Assembly: GCA_039000515.1 (NCBI GenBank)
Contig: JBCFYV010000100.1
Location: 35,303,524 to 35,367,523 of the forward strand
DNA from: Timema cristinae
Taxonomy: Eukaryota; Arthropoda; Insecta; Phasmatodea; Timematidae
Direction: 5' to 3'
Length of the DNA: 64,000 bases
Shown here one piece after another: positions 42,965-54,604 of this stretch. The stretch's first letter is position 1. The number at the start of each line of letters is the position of its first letter. A program made the position numbers and the translations under genes. The notes under the pieces were generated by a model, which was given only the letters and a program-made list of their open reading frames with translations, had not been told where the DNA came from and searched no databases.

Positions 42965-44315
42965 GAATTTTACACGTTGTTTAAATCATTTGTCGCACAC
43001 CGAACTGACTTTGTCATATGGCATCATCTGACATTCATATGATATCGAACTTATGACCGATGGGTTTTACTCGTCTGATAAAACCATCCCTGAAGCAGGC
43101 CATCCCTATTATTATTTTTTCTTTCATAAATCTTTTCTCGTTTGCTGTGATACTCTGTTTATAGTTTGTGTGAGCTTCCTAATCATGTCTTCAATTAACA
43201 AACGAAGAAAATCAAAAGTTTTCTACACCTATGCGGGTGAAATTTTATAACTTATTTCCATCTTCTCTCAATTTATTTAAAAACACTAAAATGTATCTTT
43301 CTTTACACATAGGATGCACCCAACATTTTCTTTGTCTGGCCTCCTCTTCTTTTTCCAATATCAGTAAATAACAACTTCTTACAAGTAAAAGCTCTATATC
43401 ATCTTCACATGACGCCATGGGGTTTGAATTTTGTCCGGCCTTTGTCACATCATCGTCGATCAACGGCTCAAACCATTTGTAAAATGACATCATGGGACGT
43501 TTTGTCAGCTTGGTGAGTGACTGGACTTAGTATGCCAGTTGAACACTCCGGCATTAACTTAGATAAACGTTAACGTCGACATTAGTACTAGCGGTATGAA
43601 CTCTTCGTCAGCGTGTAACTGATTTTAATCTTACTTCCAGGAGAATATTGATAAATATAGTTTAACTGACGCTCTCATCGCCACCATATTTGATAATGAA
43701 TACACGTCAAATGTTGAGCTTCATTTTCATAATTAATTTAATTTAATAAAACTAAGATTTGGTTTAAATGTGAACGCAGAGTAATATGATTATATATTAT
43801 AATAATGTGTGATAATTTACGTTTAAATACAGTGTATAGGCTACGTCTAATAAATAATAAAACATCATGAAGGTCGAATATTATATTCTTAGAAAACGCG
43901 ATACATACTTTTTTATAAACACGTTTTTTAAATACTAATAGCTTATCTGTAAGCAAATATCTACTTATCTATACCAATAACTACATTAGTGAACATAAGT
44001 TATAGTATAAGATGCAGGCTAACAAAAGACAAGAAAATTGGGAAAACCAAGATAATGATTTGTGTCTGGGAAAAAATATGGAAACATAAGTAACACCATA
44101 AAAATCTAAAAGACAAATTAGATTATTTGTAAATCGTATCATTATATGGAAGCTTTAAATAACAGGTCTTTGATTTGAAGTAAGTATGAAGTTTTAAGCG
44201 CGTGGATTGGCCAGTTCATAGTAAAATATTAGAAATGAATACAATAATTCGCCAGGAGACTTCAGTTCTGTATAATTCATCCAGCTGAACGTCAGCTACT
44301 CCGTACATTATGTCC
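42965..44315. other. Long stretch without recognised features
   Basis: AT-rich with short frames at 43053-43250, 43245-43493 and 43738-43956. None has a domain, and none is flanked by matched splice sites. Confidence 0.35.
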
Positions 44316-44319
44316 GAGG

Positions 44320-44711
44320 TAACATTAGTTCCTAGTGAGAGGGGAATCATAGTTAGGTTAGGATAGATTAGGTTAAGCTAGCAGTCCCAATCTACCTTTA
44401 AAGGGAAATGTGTGTGGTAGCATGTCGTCAAAAGCAGTGCCCATTCTAAAACCAATAACATGACCTCAATCAAGTCACTTTTTTTTTAGAAAAAAAAGAT
44501 TTTTTTTTTTCATTATAACATTAGTTCTTAGTGAGAGGGGAATCATAGTTAGGTTAGGATAGATTAGGTTAAGCTAGCAGTGCCCAATCTACCTTTAAAG
44601 GGAAATGTGTGTGGTAGCATGTCGTCAAAAGCAGTGCCCATTCTAAACACCAATAACATGACCTCAATCAAGTCACTTTTTTAGAAAAAAAAGATTTTTT
44701 TGTTTTCATTT
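44320..44711. repeat. 196-bp tandem duplication with TTAGG-like patch
   Basis: Two nearly identical units start at 44320 and 44516 (TAACATTAGTTC(C/T)TAGTGA). They differ mainly in A/T run lengths and a few bases. Each contains GTTAGGTTAGGATAGATTAG, close to the arthropod telomere repeat TTAGG but too short to be a telomere array. Confidence 0.9.
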
Positions 44712-44714
44712 ATA

Positions 44715-45158
44715 AAGCAGGGGGTGTTCGACCGATCTATCATGTGACAATTTTCAGTCGATCGCACAAGAAAACTATTTAGTCATCAAAATTTGATCTC
44801 TTAGTCTTCCAAACTTGCAAATATATCAAATAATTATTCCTAATAACATTTGAGTGTGACACAATTAGCCTTAATTCATCATAATTGGTAATGTTATTAG
44901 AAAATTAAATAGTTTAATATGAAAGTATGCGTTTAATTTATTCAATTATTCAATACAGAAAGTATTTGAGGAAAGATTGAATTTAGGGAATAAATATAAG
45001 ATGTATAGACAAAAACAGGAAATAGACGTAGAGGGAATAAACGATGGGTGATAAGTTTGTAAGTCGATCAGTGTCAAAAATAGTCCCCGACTCTTGTTCT
45101 ATCTGAAATGTTAGGAATGGGAATTTTTCAGGAAAACCTAGAAAATACAGAGAGTATG
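44715..45158. other. AT-rich stretch, no gene seen
   Basis: Nothing supported. Confidence 0.4.
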
Positions 45159-45159
45159 G

Positions 45160-45595
45160 TATAACGGTAGGAGCGTAGGTGACGCGAAAAAAGACCAGTA
45201 TATTTGCAGTTTTAATAGCAAAATATTTTGTTTGTCAAAATAAATCAAATATTTCTCCATTAGAAATAATAGTTTAAATTTCTTCAAATGGTGGTATCAG
45301 AACTTCATGAATATCTGTCAAGAGTATCCTGGAATTTAATAAATGACAACTTTTCTCTTTTTTAAAAAAAAAAAAAGTTTCTCATCTAATGCCATTATCC
45401 TCATGAGAGATATTCAACAACTTACTGTTGCTATCAGTTTGTGAAGAAAATTAAACTCTTTATTTCTAATGGAGAAATATCTTATCTATTTCGGCAAAAA
45501 AAAAGTTTTGCTATAAAAACTGCAAAAAAAAAACACAACTAAACTTTTCGTGTTTTCATGTTCGCTCCACCTTAAGAAGACGGAGGTGTCTCGGA
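45160..45595. repeat. Foldback element (copy 2), best preserved
   Basis: Long imperfect inverted arms. The left arm (TTGCAGTTTTAATAGCAAAA, TCAAATATTTCTCCATTAGA, TTTAAATTTCTTC) pairs with the right arm (GTGAAGAAAATTAAACTCTT, TAATGGAGAAATATCTTATC, TTTTGCTATAAAAACTGCAA). A centre with GTATCCTGGAATTTAATAAA is shared with copies at 7865, 54712 and 58770. Outer ends resemble GGAGCG-AGGTGACGCGAAAA. There is no coding capacity. Confidence 0.7.
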
Positions 45596-45599
45596 AAAA

Positions 45600-46170
45600 T
45601 TGGTATTATGAAGTTGCATGATAATAACAGGAATCTTATGAAGGCCATGCTAACTTTAAAACTTCATAGATGTCCCTAATAATTGGCCATTTTGTCCCAA
45701 CATTGAACATATCTTTCTTCATCTACTGAAACCAAGTTCAAGAGGTTCAACACCTATACTCTTCTCCTGATATTTTCTCGTTTCTTAAGAAAATTTAAAT
45801 TGAAAACGACTGTGCATAAACTATTCTAATTTAATTCCTCGAAAACTTTTTTTTATCATGAAAGCGTTTCTCTGAAAGTTCTAAGGGAATCGAGAATTTT
45901 GATCCACGATTTTTGCATAGCATAGAGATAATCCTATCCACTTTGAAAGTTAAAGATAAAAAAAAGTCTTTATCTTTTCTCCCTCCTCTTCCTCTCCTTT
46001 CATATTCGCTTCCTCCTCTCCTTCTCCTTTCATATTTCTTCGAGGGAGTTTTTAAGTGGGTTTATTTGTAATCTTTGGATTTCTTTACTATTTACTGCTC
46101 ATTTAAGCATTTAGGCTTTGTATAACATCACTTTAATATAATTTTAAACGTATAAAACATACAATCCTCT
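45600..46170. other. AT-rich stretch, no gene seen
   Basis: A CT-rich stretch (CTCCTCTTCCTCTCC, then CTTCCTCCTCTCCTTCTCC) lies near 45980-46030. No gene. Confidence 0.35.
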
Positions 46171-46186
46171 TCTCGCCCTCCCCCAA

Positions 46187-46206
46187 ATATATATATATAT
46201 ATATAT

Positions 46207-46293
<87 letters not shown>
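46187..46293. repeat. (TA)n followed by (GA)n
   Basis: About 85 bp of AT dinucleotides passing directly into GAGAGA at about 46274-46293. Confidence 0.9.
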
Positions 46294-46294
<1 letters not shown>

Positions 46295-46297
<3 letters not shown>

Positions 46298-46705
46298 CAG
46301 GCCTCATTCTACATAACTTTTCCCAATTAAAAGTTTTAAATACATTTCAGCGCGATAATCTTTATCCATCGCTGAACGCGGCCTACAAGTTAGTTTCTTT
46401 ATAATTTTAAACAAATTTATCATTTTCTCCCATTTTAAAGTTTATATGCTACTTAGTGGCTTTTTTTTAATGAGTTTAAAATAAATTTATATATTTATCA
46501 GAACTTAAAAACTCCGTATATATTTCCATATTTTAAAAATATTGAAAATATTTTCTTGATAATAGTAAAGAAAGACATTTTATTTAAATACATTTTTAAA
46601 ATTAATTCGTATTATTTGTTTATATGTAAGTTGTTAGGCCTATCTGTGGATTTTTTTAGGGTACAATGTGAAACAATAAAAAAGTGGGCTAAACAACTGA
46701 TAGTT
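46295..46705. other. AT-rich stretch, no gene seen
   Basis: Nothing supported. Confidence 0.4.
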
Positions 46706-46936
46706 AATTCCTCGGTCCCGACACAGATTTATCTGATTACCAAACTCTTCCTTCACTTCCGACAAGACGTGTATTAATCACAACTTGTGAATGTGGGGAA
46801 TGCCAGGCCCCCACCGTGGTTCGGATTCCACGTTAAACTGTAGGTCCTCCATTTCATCTCACAATCACCCTACCGTTACACATTAGTGTAAGTGCGTACC
46901 ACCTGAACGGGTAGTAAGACACGGTGCTATTAATAA
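46706..46936 (+). mobile_element. tRNA-derived SINE, type A1, 5' truncated, 8-bp TSD
   Basis: It starts just inside the end of the head (CCTCGGTCCCGACACAG) and continues to tail A (AAGACACGGTGCTATTAA). TGATAGTT flanks at 46698-46705 and 46937-46944. Confidence 0.85.
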
Positions 46937-46944
46937 TGATAGTT

Positions 46945-47195
46945 CAAACATATATGGTTTTCACTTGAAAAAAAAAATGACTTTTGAAGTCAAATTTAAA
47001 ATTAATATATTTGAATAAAATGCTTTAATTGTGAAATAATTTGAAAACATTTAGTTTTCGTAACCATCCTCCAACACAACTGCGGAGTCTTCAGGTATAG
47101 GAAGTAGTTTCTTCCTTGCAGACATCTTCAACATCTTCAGCATAGAAGAAAGCACTCATTTCTGAGAATCACCCCTCGTAGTATTAATTTTTTTT
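46945..47195. other. AT-rich stretch, no gene seen
   Basis: Nothing supported. Confidence 0.35.
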
Positions 47196-47198
47196 TTT

Positions 47199-47486
47199 TG
47201 GGTGACCTGGCGGTCTAGGGGTAAGGTGTCAGACTTCTATGCTGGCGGCCGGGGTTCAATCCTCGGTCCCGGCACAGATTTATCTGATTTCCAAACCCTT
47301 CCTTCACCTCTGACAAGACATCTTGTGAATGTGGGGAATACTAGGCCTCCACCGTGGTTCGGATTCCACGTTAAACTATAGGTCCTTCATTTCATCTCAC
47401 AATCACCCTACCATTAAACATTAGCGTAAGTGCGTATAACCCGAACGGGTAGTAAGACGCGGTGCTAATAATAATAATAATAATTT
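47199..47486 (+). mobile_element. tRNA-derived SINE, type A1, full length
   Basis: Head GGTGACCTGGCGGTCTAGGG through intact tail A (AACCCGAACGGGTAGTAAGA) and ATA repeats. Poly-T on both sides prevents a firm TSD call. Confidence 0.93.
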
Positions 47487-47599
47487 TTTTTTTAAATCAA
47501 CTCCTCCTAACTTGGTATTTTGGGGACCAACAATTTATTTCCATTGATATTTTTCTTTGGATGTTTGGTAACATCTGCATTAACCTGACCTACCTTTTT

Positions 47600-47849
47600 T
47601 TTATCGCCGCATCTTACTACCTGTCCAGGTTATACGCATATATATTTACTCTAATAGGGTAGGGATAAAAAAGGAAACATTTTAGAGGTAATTTACCTAC
47701 ATTTGCTTGGAAGGAGAGTGGGAAACCAACTTGGAAAAAACTACCCTCAATAGTTCTTACCAGGATTTGGACCCCAATATCCCCGTTATAAGCAGACCAG
47801 TCTAACACGAGAGTGACGCCTTAGACTGTTCGGCCACTGAAGTGGGTGA
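47600..47849 (-). mobile_element. tRNA-derived SINE, type A3, near full length
   Basis: Tail A is mutated (CGCATCTTACTACCTGTCCA). The body and head (CTTAGACTGTTCGGCCACTG) are complete. Confidence 0.85.
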
Positions 47850-47854
47850 TTCAA

Positions 47855-49290
47855 TATGGTTTTGTCAATATTTAACATAAGCGCAACATCTTATGGGAAA
47901 TATATCAGCACCTAAATAAACCCCTGTTCTCATGGTACTAGCTCATAATCCTTTCTCGCCTCTAGTTTAAGTCAACTAATTAGTGGTTAATTAATCGGGT
48001 GGAGCTCTCCCTTTAATTTAAAATCGTATTTTAAGGGTTTCAAACAAAAATGTGTGAATTGAAAAATAAATCATGTATTATTTTTCAAATAAACAAAAAT
48101 ATCCACATATAAAAATATCACATACTCGTATAGTCTTAAAATAAAAATAAAATCAGCATCTCTTTTAGTAGCCCTAATACATTTCTTCTTCTGCCTATTT
48201 AATAAAATTAATAACTTCATATATTTACTGTTAATAATGGTTTACATTTTTCTTCGGCACGGGACTTATATTAAACACACATGACCTAATTTTTGTTTCT
48301 GGTAATGGGTTGTGTAATGTACGTCCTCACAAAGTACAACGCGATTTCTTTGATAGCAATGACTATTTGAGAATTCCTGTCACTTCGCGGCTAGTGTGGC
48401 TTCATAGGAGAGTGCAATGGGTTATCCAAGACTAGGAAGGCCTGGTTCTTATGGAGTTCTAAGGGTCCAGTATGTTTGTAAATACTATGGTAAAAGCGAA
48501 CTAACGTCGTAATGATTTTGGAAGAACTCTTCTCATCCCAACACCACATATTAATATGAAATCTGGTTTGTTTCCAACGCATTTTTGAAACTGTTTGGTA
48601 GTCAGCAAATGCAACCGATCAAACCGCCCCGACGACACGTAAAGAGTTCCTTCCATAATCCGACGCTTTCTTGAGGTTTCTTTCCTCTCTACGACAGTAC
48701 CGGTCTGGAATGTCTGCCGGGCTGCTTCTTGAAGAGTAGACAGACGAATATGACTTAGCCTCGAGCCACAAATTCCGTCTTCTCTTTGTGTGTGTGTGTT
48801 TTTTGTTTTTTTCGGAGGTTGGGGGAGAAAGGTCCGTTGCTCGTTGGTAGAGAGAGGCATTGGGCGCAACCTCCCCTTACCCTCCTGGTTTATTTTTCCA
48901 CTCTCCCCCTGCAACCTTTGACCTTTAGACAAGGAGGGAGGAGGATCGGATCTGGACGAGAACTTATATTGCTGAGCCTTTTCGTTGATAGTGGAGGTAT
49001 CATGTTGCTAGCCTCATGTCGTTGGAAATAACCCTTGTGGGGGCGATGCTTTAATTCATACGTTGCGCGACTAGCTCTGGAGATTCCGAATCCCTGTTGA
49101 ATTTTAAGGCTGCTTTTTATGGTCCAAGTCTCGGGAGTCACCCGATCTCCCGGTAAACGAATAACAAACAGTTCCGTTCGAATGGGGGATTAGCTGACGT
49201 CCATAATATCGATCACACGACCCTTTGTTTCTAAGTCTTAATTCGAGGTCAAAGCATGGGAGGGTATAAGTGATTTGGAGTTCACGTCTG
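47855..49290. other. Long stretch without recognised features; GC-richer in second half
   Basis: AT-rich to about 48350, then more balanced. The longest frame of the window (48501-48932, minus, 143 codons) lies here, but its translation is basic and low in hydrophobic pattern, and I recognise no domain. Frames on the other strand overlap it. No coding gene is called. Confidence 0.3.
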
Positions 49291-49510
49291 TTCTGCGTCT
49301 TAATACCCGTCAGGGCTACTCACATATTTTTATTTATGTGGTATGGGTGAGTATGTTAGAATTTAGAGGGAAAATATTAATAATTTGGTGAAGATGCAGT
49401 GGCCATCCATTTATTAGGGGGTGACTCTGTTCCCTGCCCTAGTAAACTAACTCTGATCTCCCCATCACAAGCTAACAACCAAACAAGACGTGACTGCTAC
49501 TTTGTCCGTG
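49290..49510 (-). mobile_element. Degraded SINE, A3-like
   Basis: Inverted tail A (TGCGTCTTAATACCCGTCAG), body and a weak head (CAAGACGTGACTGCTACTTT). Strongly diverged. Confidence 0.45.
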
Positions 49511-49549
49511 GTCCCATATATTGTGTGTGTGTTTTAAATTGTAATAGCG

Positions 49550-49754
49550 GATATTTATCTTGCCTTCCGACCCACTGACCTATCACCGGGTCTGCGAGGA
49601 GCCACGCCCAATGAAATGCCCGTAAGGTTACTAATTAGTCCCAAGGGCGTCGCCCAACAAAACACTCCTTGTTCCACTGCGGGGTTCTCAGGGGGCTGGT
49701 GTGGCACCCGCTCCTCCTCCATTTTGTTTTTACTATCGGCTTGCTGACAAGCTC
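49550..49754. other. GC-richer unique patch
   Basis: GC-rich compared with its flanks (CACCGGGTCTGCGAGGAGCC, GGGCGTCGCCC). No open frame or repeat match was identified. Confidence 0.3.
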
Positions 49755-49767
49755 AACTTTCAAATTA

Positions 49768-50033
49768 CCCGCCTCTGTGGTGTAGTTGGCTAACGCGCTT
49801 GTCGTGTTGAGCTTGACGCATGAGGACGGGGACGATCGAGGTTCGAATCTCGGTCGGGTGAACTGGGAGTGGTTTTTCCAAAATGGTTTTCCACTCTCCC
49901 TCCACGAAAATGTGGGTTTACTTCCTCTAATTAAACCCTTCTAATTCCTAATCCATTAGCGTAATTAGTACTTAAAGCGTATAACCCGAATGGGTAGTAA
50001 GACTGGTGCTAAATATTATTATTAAATATTATT
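49768..50033 (+). mobile_element. tRNA-derived SINE, type A2, full length, 13-bp TSD
   Basis: Head CCCGCCTCTGTGGTGTAGTT, B-box GAGGTTCGAATCTCGG, body, and tail A with one deletion (GTAAGACTGGTGC). AACTTTCAAATTA flanks exactly at 49755-49767 and 50034-50046. Confidence 0.95.
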
Positions 50034-50091
50034 AACTTTCAAATTATCCATTTCATATAAACACTTTTTTTATATATATAAAATTAATCTA

Positions 50092-50352
50092 CCTCGGCTG
50101 TCTTGGGGTAATGTGCTCACCTCAGGACTCGGATGTTTGTGGGTTCAAACCCAACTGAGATCGATTGATTTTTTTAATGATAAAAATCCGTAGCACAACT
50201 TCCTTTGAAGGGGAAGTAAAGCCATCTGTCCCATGTCGATTGTAGAATTTAAAAGAACCTTGGTAGGCTATTTCTCTTTTGCTCATAGAAATCTTAGTGT
50301 GCTGATATAGTCAATTGGTTCAGAAAGTGCACGTTAAATACCTCGAATAAAT
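50092..50352 (+). mobile_element. tRNA-derived SINE, type B2
   Basis: Head CCTCGGCTGTCTTGGGGTAA, B-box GGGTTCAAACCC, and body CATCTGTCCCATGTCGATTG. Tail B is well preserved (GGTTCAGAAAGTGCACGTTA then AATACCTCGAATAAA). Confidence 0.85.
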
Positions 50353-50604
50353 TTAATGCAATTTATAAATCTGACTCCATAATCTAATTTTGTAATTAGT
50401 AAATTTAACTGCCAATGGAAGATAACTTATTTATCTTTTAAAAAATGTCGCCTTATATATTTTTGAAACAGTGCACATTACAATTTATTTAATATTTCAT
50501 GTTTCATCCCCTGACATCCCTGATTATAAAATATTAATATGATTACATTTTTGATATAATAACGTATGAATTTAACTATGTCAATTTAAGAGACTTAATA
50601 AAAT

Positions 50605-50745
50605 AAGCTAACACTACCTTTCCCTTCTCACGCAAATACTGGTACATTTAATCTAAATTCTACATCTTTCATTCTTAAAATAATAGTCTAATTAGTAGCT
50701 TACTTATACGTATAGCCAAATAGCTAGTAAAACGCGGAGGGATAA
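50605..50745 (+). mobile_element. SINE 3' portion, A3-like
   Basis: It starts in the body (CCTTTCCCTTCTCACGCAAA) and ends in a decayed tail A (GCTAGTAAAACGCGGAGGGA). Confidence 0.55.
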
Positions 50746-50749
50746 GAAT

Positions 50750-51950
50750 AAAATAAAAACCATCTCATCCCTTTTGATGTCTTGCATGGATTGTTTTCTG
50801 CTGGTGGTTCCTTTACTAACCAGGTGTCAAGAATACATTTACGTTGTTTGAGACTTTACATCTTTTTATACAACACTAATATTATATTAGCAATAAGCCG
50901 CTACTATTTTACCACCGATTCCCTTCTATAACACAACCTTTCACAACCTTGTATTAACAACTATCGATGCTGTTAAAATTTTGTGCACGACTACAACCAT
51001 TTTATAGTTACAAAATAATATTTTGAGTAAGTAGGTGTATTGCAAGAATGGTTTGGAAAGGTAGTAAGCCCACTTACATAATTTATAAACTCTATATCTG
51101 TAAGTCGATCTTTTATTAAAGCTGCTCTTTCCTCTTGTTAATTCCTCAAGTAGGATCTTACAGGTGATGATAAATATGTTTGACTTCATTTATTGGATCC
51201 TAATTTACTCGGCTCATTAAAAAAAGTCCTTTTTTTTAACAATACCATATTGAATGTAGGGCGATAAAGGCATTTACAATGTTGAGAAAGCTAATTTTAA
51301 AATCAGCCCTTTTACAAGGTGCGTCTTGAAGGTGAATTTAAAAATATCAATTAACTAGTATTTAGTTGATGACAGATACAATTAAAACTGTAGTAAAAGA
51401 AAAACTCTTTAAGTTGGTACCATTTGACCCTTTAAGGTCCAACAGATCGCACGGAGATCCGCCCCCCACCCCCTCCTTCTATACCCTTGCCTACAGGTCC
51501 TATCACGATGGCTTAGTTAGCAACGTTCATTAATAAACTCCCAGGGTTGAACGGTGTAGGAGGAAGAAAGGTAATTCGAGACCCGTATTTTGTATGTAGG
51601 CGCGAGATAGAGAGGTGTTGGTGTTGAATATTTGAATGTTGTAACAATAGATCGTTTGAACCATTAAGTTCGAAGCTTTCACCCTCATTTCCAACACGAT
51701 GTATACGGGCGTCGCGTGTTTATTGCTTAAACTCCTCACGCTTCGATAATTCTCATGATATGCTTTTCTTTGATTGTTTTAACAAAACTTCAAATAATAT
51801 GTTGATAATATAACAAGTTATTTTCTTACCTTGTTTGTTTCCATTTTGTCGTAAAACATATTTTGAAGTAAAATAAATATCCTGTGGTATTTGAGCGTTA
51901 GCTGTGCTTTTCAGAGAATGGGTAGTTGTCCTCCTTAAGGTTAAATGGAA
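50750..51950. other. AT-rich stretch, no gene seen
   Basis: Minus-strand frames at 50941-51189 and 51530-51739 have no recognisable domains. Confidence 0.35.
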
Positions 51951-51954
51951 GGGA

Positions 51955-52205
51955 AAGCATTTTTTATGTTAGTAGAAAAAAATTATTTGGCCAAAAACAA
52001 TATCGCGCTATTAGATACGTTAAGGGGTGAATTTTTTTTGTGTGTGTAAAAGTAATTTTAACAGTTTTCTAATATGTCATAGGCATAATGGCATTTGAAC
52101 ATAAGTTTTTAAATGAAAATAAAAAACTCCCGTTTAGATATACAATTGAACGAAACGTATCTTCTGAAATATTTAATCTATTTGGCAATTATTTTTTGTG
52201 CACAT
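51955..52205. repeat. Possible foldback element (copy 5)
   Basis: TTGGCCAAAAACAATATC with AGATACGTT pairs imperfectly with the inverted AACGAAACGTATCTTCTGAA and ATTTGGCAATT. The arms resemble the foldback family but are more diverged. Confidence 0.35.
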
Positions 52206-52209
52206 ATTT

Positions 52210-52620
52210 GAGTACCTTTATAACAAATCAAGTTATGCGTAGGCTTTAGGCACTACTTCATGAAAGGCGCGCAACTATAAACGTTATTTTGGAGTGATTT
52301 TACCTAACACACCTTTAAGGTTTGATTTAAGTTCAAATAATGTAGAACAAATTCTTATCGAGTGTTTTAAACTTGTTCTATAAATATACGTTCTTAGAAT
52401 CAAGTCTTTCAGAATAATTTTTAATTTAAGACGAAAACCGTTGTTTTTCTCAAATGTAACGTTATTGACTTAAACTACACTTTATTATAATTAACCTAAA
52501 AATTCCCAACTAATTGCACAACTATTGTTATTATTTTATTTTATTTGAATTAGTTTAAACCCTTTCCTATAGACGGGGATAAAGGAGCACATAAAGAGGT
52601 ACAGTCTGTTCGCCATAGGA
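52210..52620. other. AT-rich stretch, no gene seen
   Basis: Nothing supported. Confidence 0.4.
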
Positions 52621-52628
52621 ATGGTGTT

Positions 52629-52884
52629 ATTATTATTTTGCACCGCGTCTTACTACCCGTTCGGGTTATACGCTTTAAGTACTAATTACGCTAATGGATT
52701 AGGAATTGGGAAGGTTGAATTATAGGAAGTGAACCCGCATTTGCGTGAAGGGAGAGTGGAAAACCATTTAGGAAAAACCACCCCAGTTCACCCGACCGAG
52801 ATTCGAACCTCGATCTCCCCGTCCTCAGCAGTCAAGCTCAACACGACTAGCGCGTTAACCAACTACGCCACCGATGCGGGTGGG
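52629..52884 (-). mobile_element. tRNA-derived SINE, type A2, full length
   Basis: Tail A (CACCGCGTCTTACTACCCGT) to head end (ACGCCACCGATGCGGGTG). TGGTGTTA occurs on both sides as an 8-bp TSD candidate. Confidence 0.93.
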
Positions 52885-53551
52885 AGTGGTGTTAACTGAC
52901 AGGTAGCAGAAGATTTTTATTGCAAACATTGATTGAAAGTAACTAATATGAAAATGGTTATTTAATTGCTTAGTAATACTATATTATCAATCAAAAGTGT
53001 TAATAAACGCTTCTAATAATACTTATATAAAGAGTATTATATAAATAATCCTTTACCTACCTTATTGAAAGAACAATAAATATTGATAAAACTATTGTTT
53101 TTGGTTTCGCTGCCGTAGAATCAAGAGATTTAAGGTGCATAAAATAATAACTTGGAAAGTATTGTATTTACACTTTTATTTTGTCATAATTGATCACGTA
53201 AATAAATAAATAAATGTTTCTTTATAATTTTATAGAAAAAACCTTATACAAATATTAGTTTTTTAAAATAAACTTTTTTATTTTGTAAACATATGCTCAT
53301 TATTAACTCAACCAATCATGGTTTGTATGACGTCATTAACCACCCTTATTTATTTTGGTTCACGACCTCAATTTATGAAGAGAATGCAACCTTTTAGAGG
53401 CTTGTTTTTAAAACATTTTTTAATTGAACTATGTAAGGCACCGTTTATACCAACAACAAAAAAACAGAAAAAAAACATCCAAACTGTTCTTTTTCTTAGG
53501 TTCGCTTCAAAAACATATGATTTGTTGTGAAAGTTTTTGATTGTTAAACGT
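52885..53551. other. AT-rich stretch, no gene seen
   Basis: Overlapping short frames on both strands at 53318-53559 are not supported. Confidence 0.35.
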
Positions 53552-53561
53552 GACAACAATT

Positions 53562-53825
53562 ATTATTATTATCATCACCGCATCTTACTTCCTGTTCGGG
53601 TTATACGCACTTACGTTAATGTGTAATGGTAGGGTGATTGTGAGATGAAATGGAGGACCTACAGTTTAACGTGGGATCCGAACCACGGTGGAGGCCTGAC
53701 ATTCCCCACATTCACAAGATGTCTTGTCAGAGGTGAAGGAAGGGTTTGGTATTCAGATAAATCTGTACCGGGACCGAGGATTGAACCCCGGACCCCCAAC
53801 ACAGAATCCAACACCTTACCCTAGG
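53562..53825 (-). mobile_element. tRNA-derived SINE, type A1, 5' end slightly short, 10-bp TSD
   Basis: Tail A variant (CACCGCATCTTACTTCCTGT), body and most of the head. It ends at CACCTTACCCTAGG without the usual GACCACCAGGTCACC. GACAACAATT flanks at 53552-53561 and 53826-53835. Confidence 0.9.
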
Positions 53826-54039
53826 GACAACAATTCAACTCATGGTCTTGCAGATCATGGGATTTGTCGAATGGATGCACGAGATTAGATCTGGTGACTT
53901 TTTCTAGTTGTCACTTTCCACCACTCCTGTGATGATTATAGTATCTAACACTATCACATGTTAACTCAAGTATCTTATCTAAGTCTAAGACATGGATATT
54001 GACTTATTAAATAGAGAGTTAAGTGACACTTTAGGTAAA

Positions 54040-54313
54040 TTTATTATTATTGTTGTTATTATTATTATTTAGCACCGCGTCTTACTACCCGTTCGGTTTA
54101 TACGCTTTAAGTACTAATTACGCTAATGGATTTGGAATTGGAAAGGTTGAATTAGAGTAAGTGAGCCCGCATTTGCGTGGAGAGAGTGGAAAACAATTTA
54201 GGAAAAACCGCCCCCAGTTCACCCGACCGAGATTCGAACCTCGATCACCCCATCCTCGGTGGTTGAGCTCAACACGACCAGCGTGTTAGCCAACTACGCC
54301 ACCGAGGCGGGTA
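54040..54313 (-). mobile_element. tRNA-derived SINE, type A2, full length, 10-bp TSD
   Basis: ATT repeats, tail A, body and head end (CTACGCCACCGAGGCGGG). TTTAGGTAAA flanks at 54030-54039 and 54314-54323. Confidence 0.95.
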
Positions 54314-54604
54314 TTTAGGTAAAAATATATATAAAAGTAACGTTTAAAAAATGTAAATGGAATTAATAAATAGAGAACAATGTGAAACTTAAAATCACCA
54401 CCGGAAATCAAAGCAAATACTATATTGTCGTGTGCAGTAAGTTTCATTTAAATAAAATCTACCGAAAATTATAGGCCTTCTTGTCGACACGTTGTCAATG
54501 TTTTATCCATTATAATGTGTGAGTGATTTTTATTTTTTTGCTCTTTTCAAAGGGGTTTTAAGAACGTAACCCTAAATTAGTTTTTGTTTTCTTATTTGTT
54601 ACAG

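Noticed and set aside
44340..44375. Interstitial telomere array
   Set aside because: Only three or four TTAGG-like words, interrupted; too short to be more than suggestive.
47199..47275. Functional tRNA genes at SINE heads
   Set aside because: All heads continue into SINE bodies and tails, recur many times, and have mutated arms. No free-standing tRNA with an intact acceptor stem was seen.
48501..48932. Longest open frame (143 codons, minus)
   Set aside because: No recognisable domain, no splice context, competing frames on the other strand, and a low-complexity basic composition.
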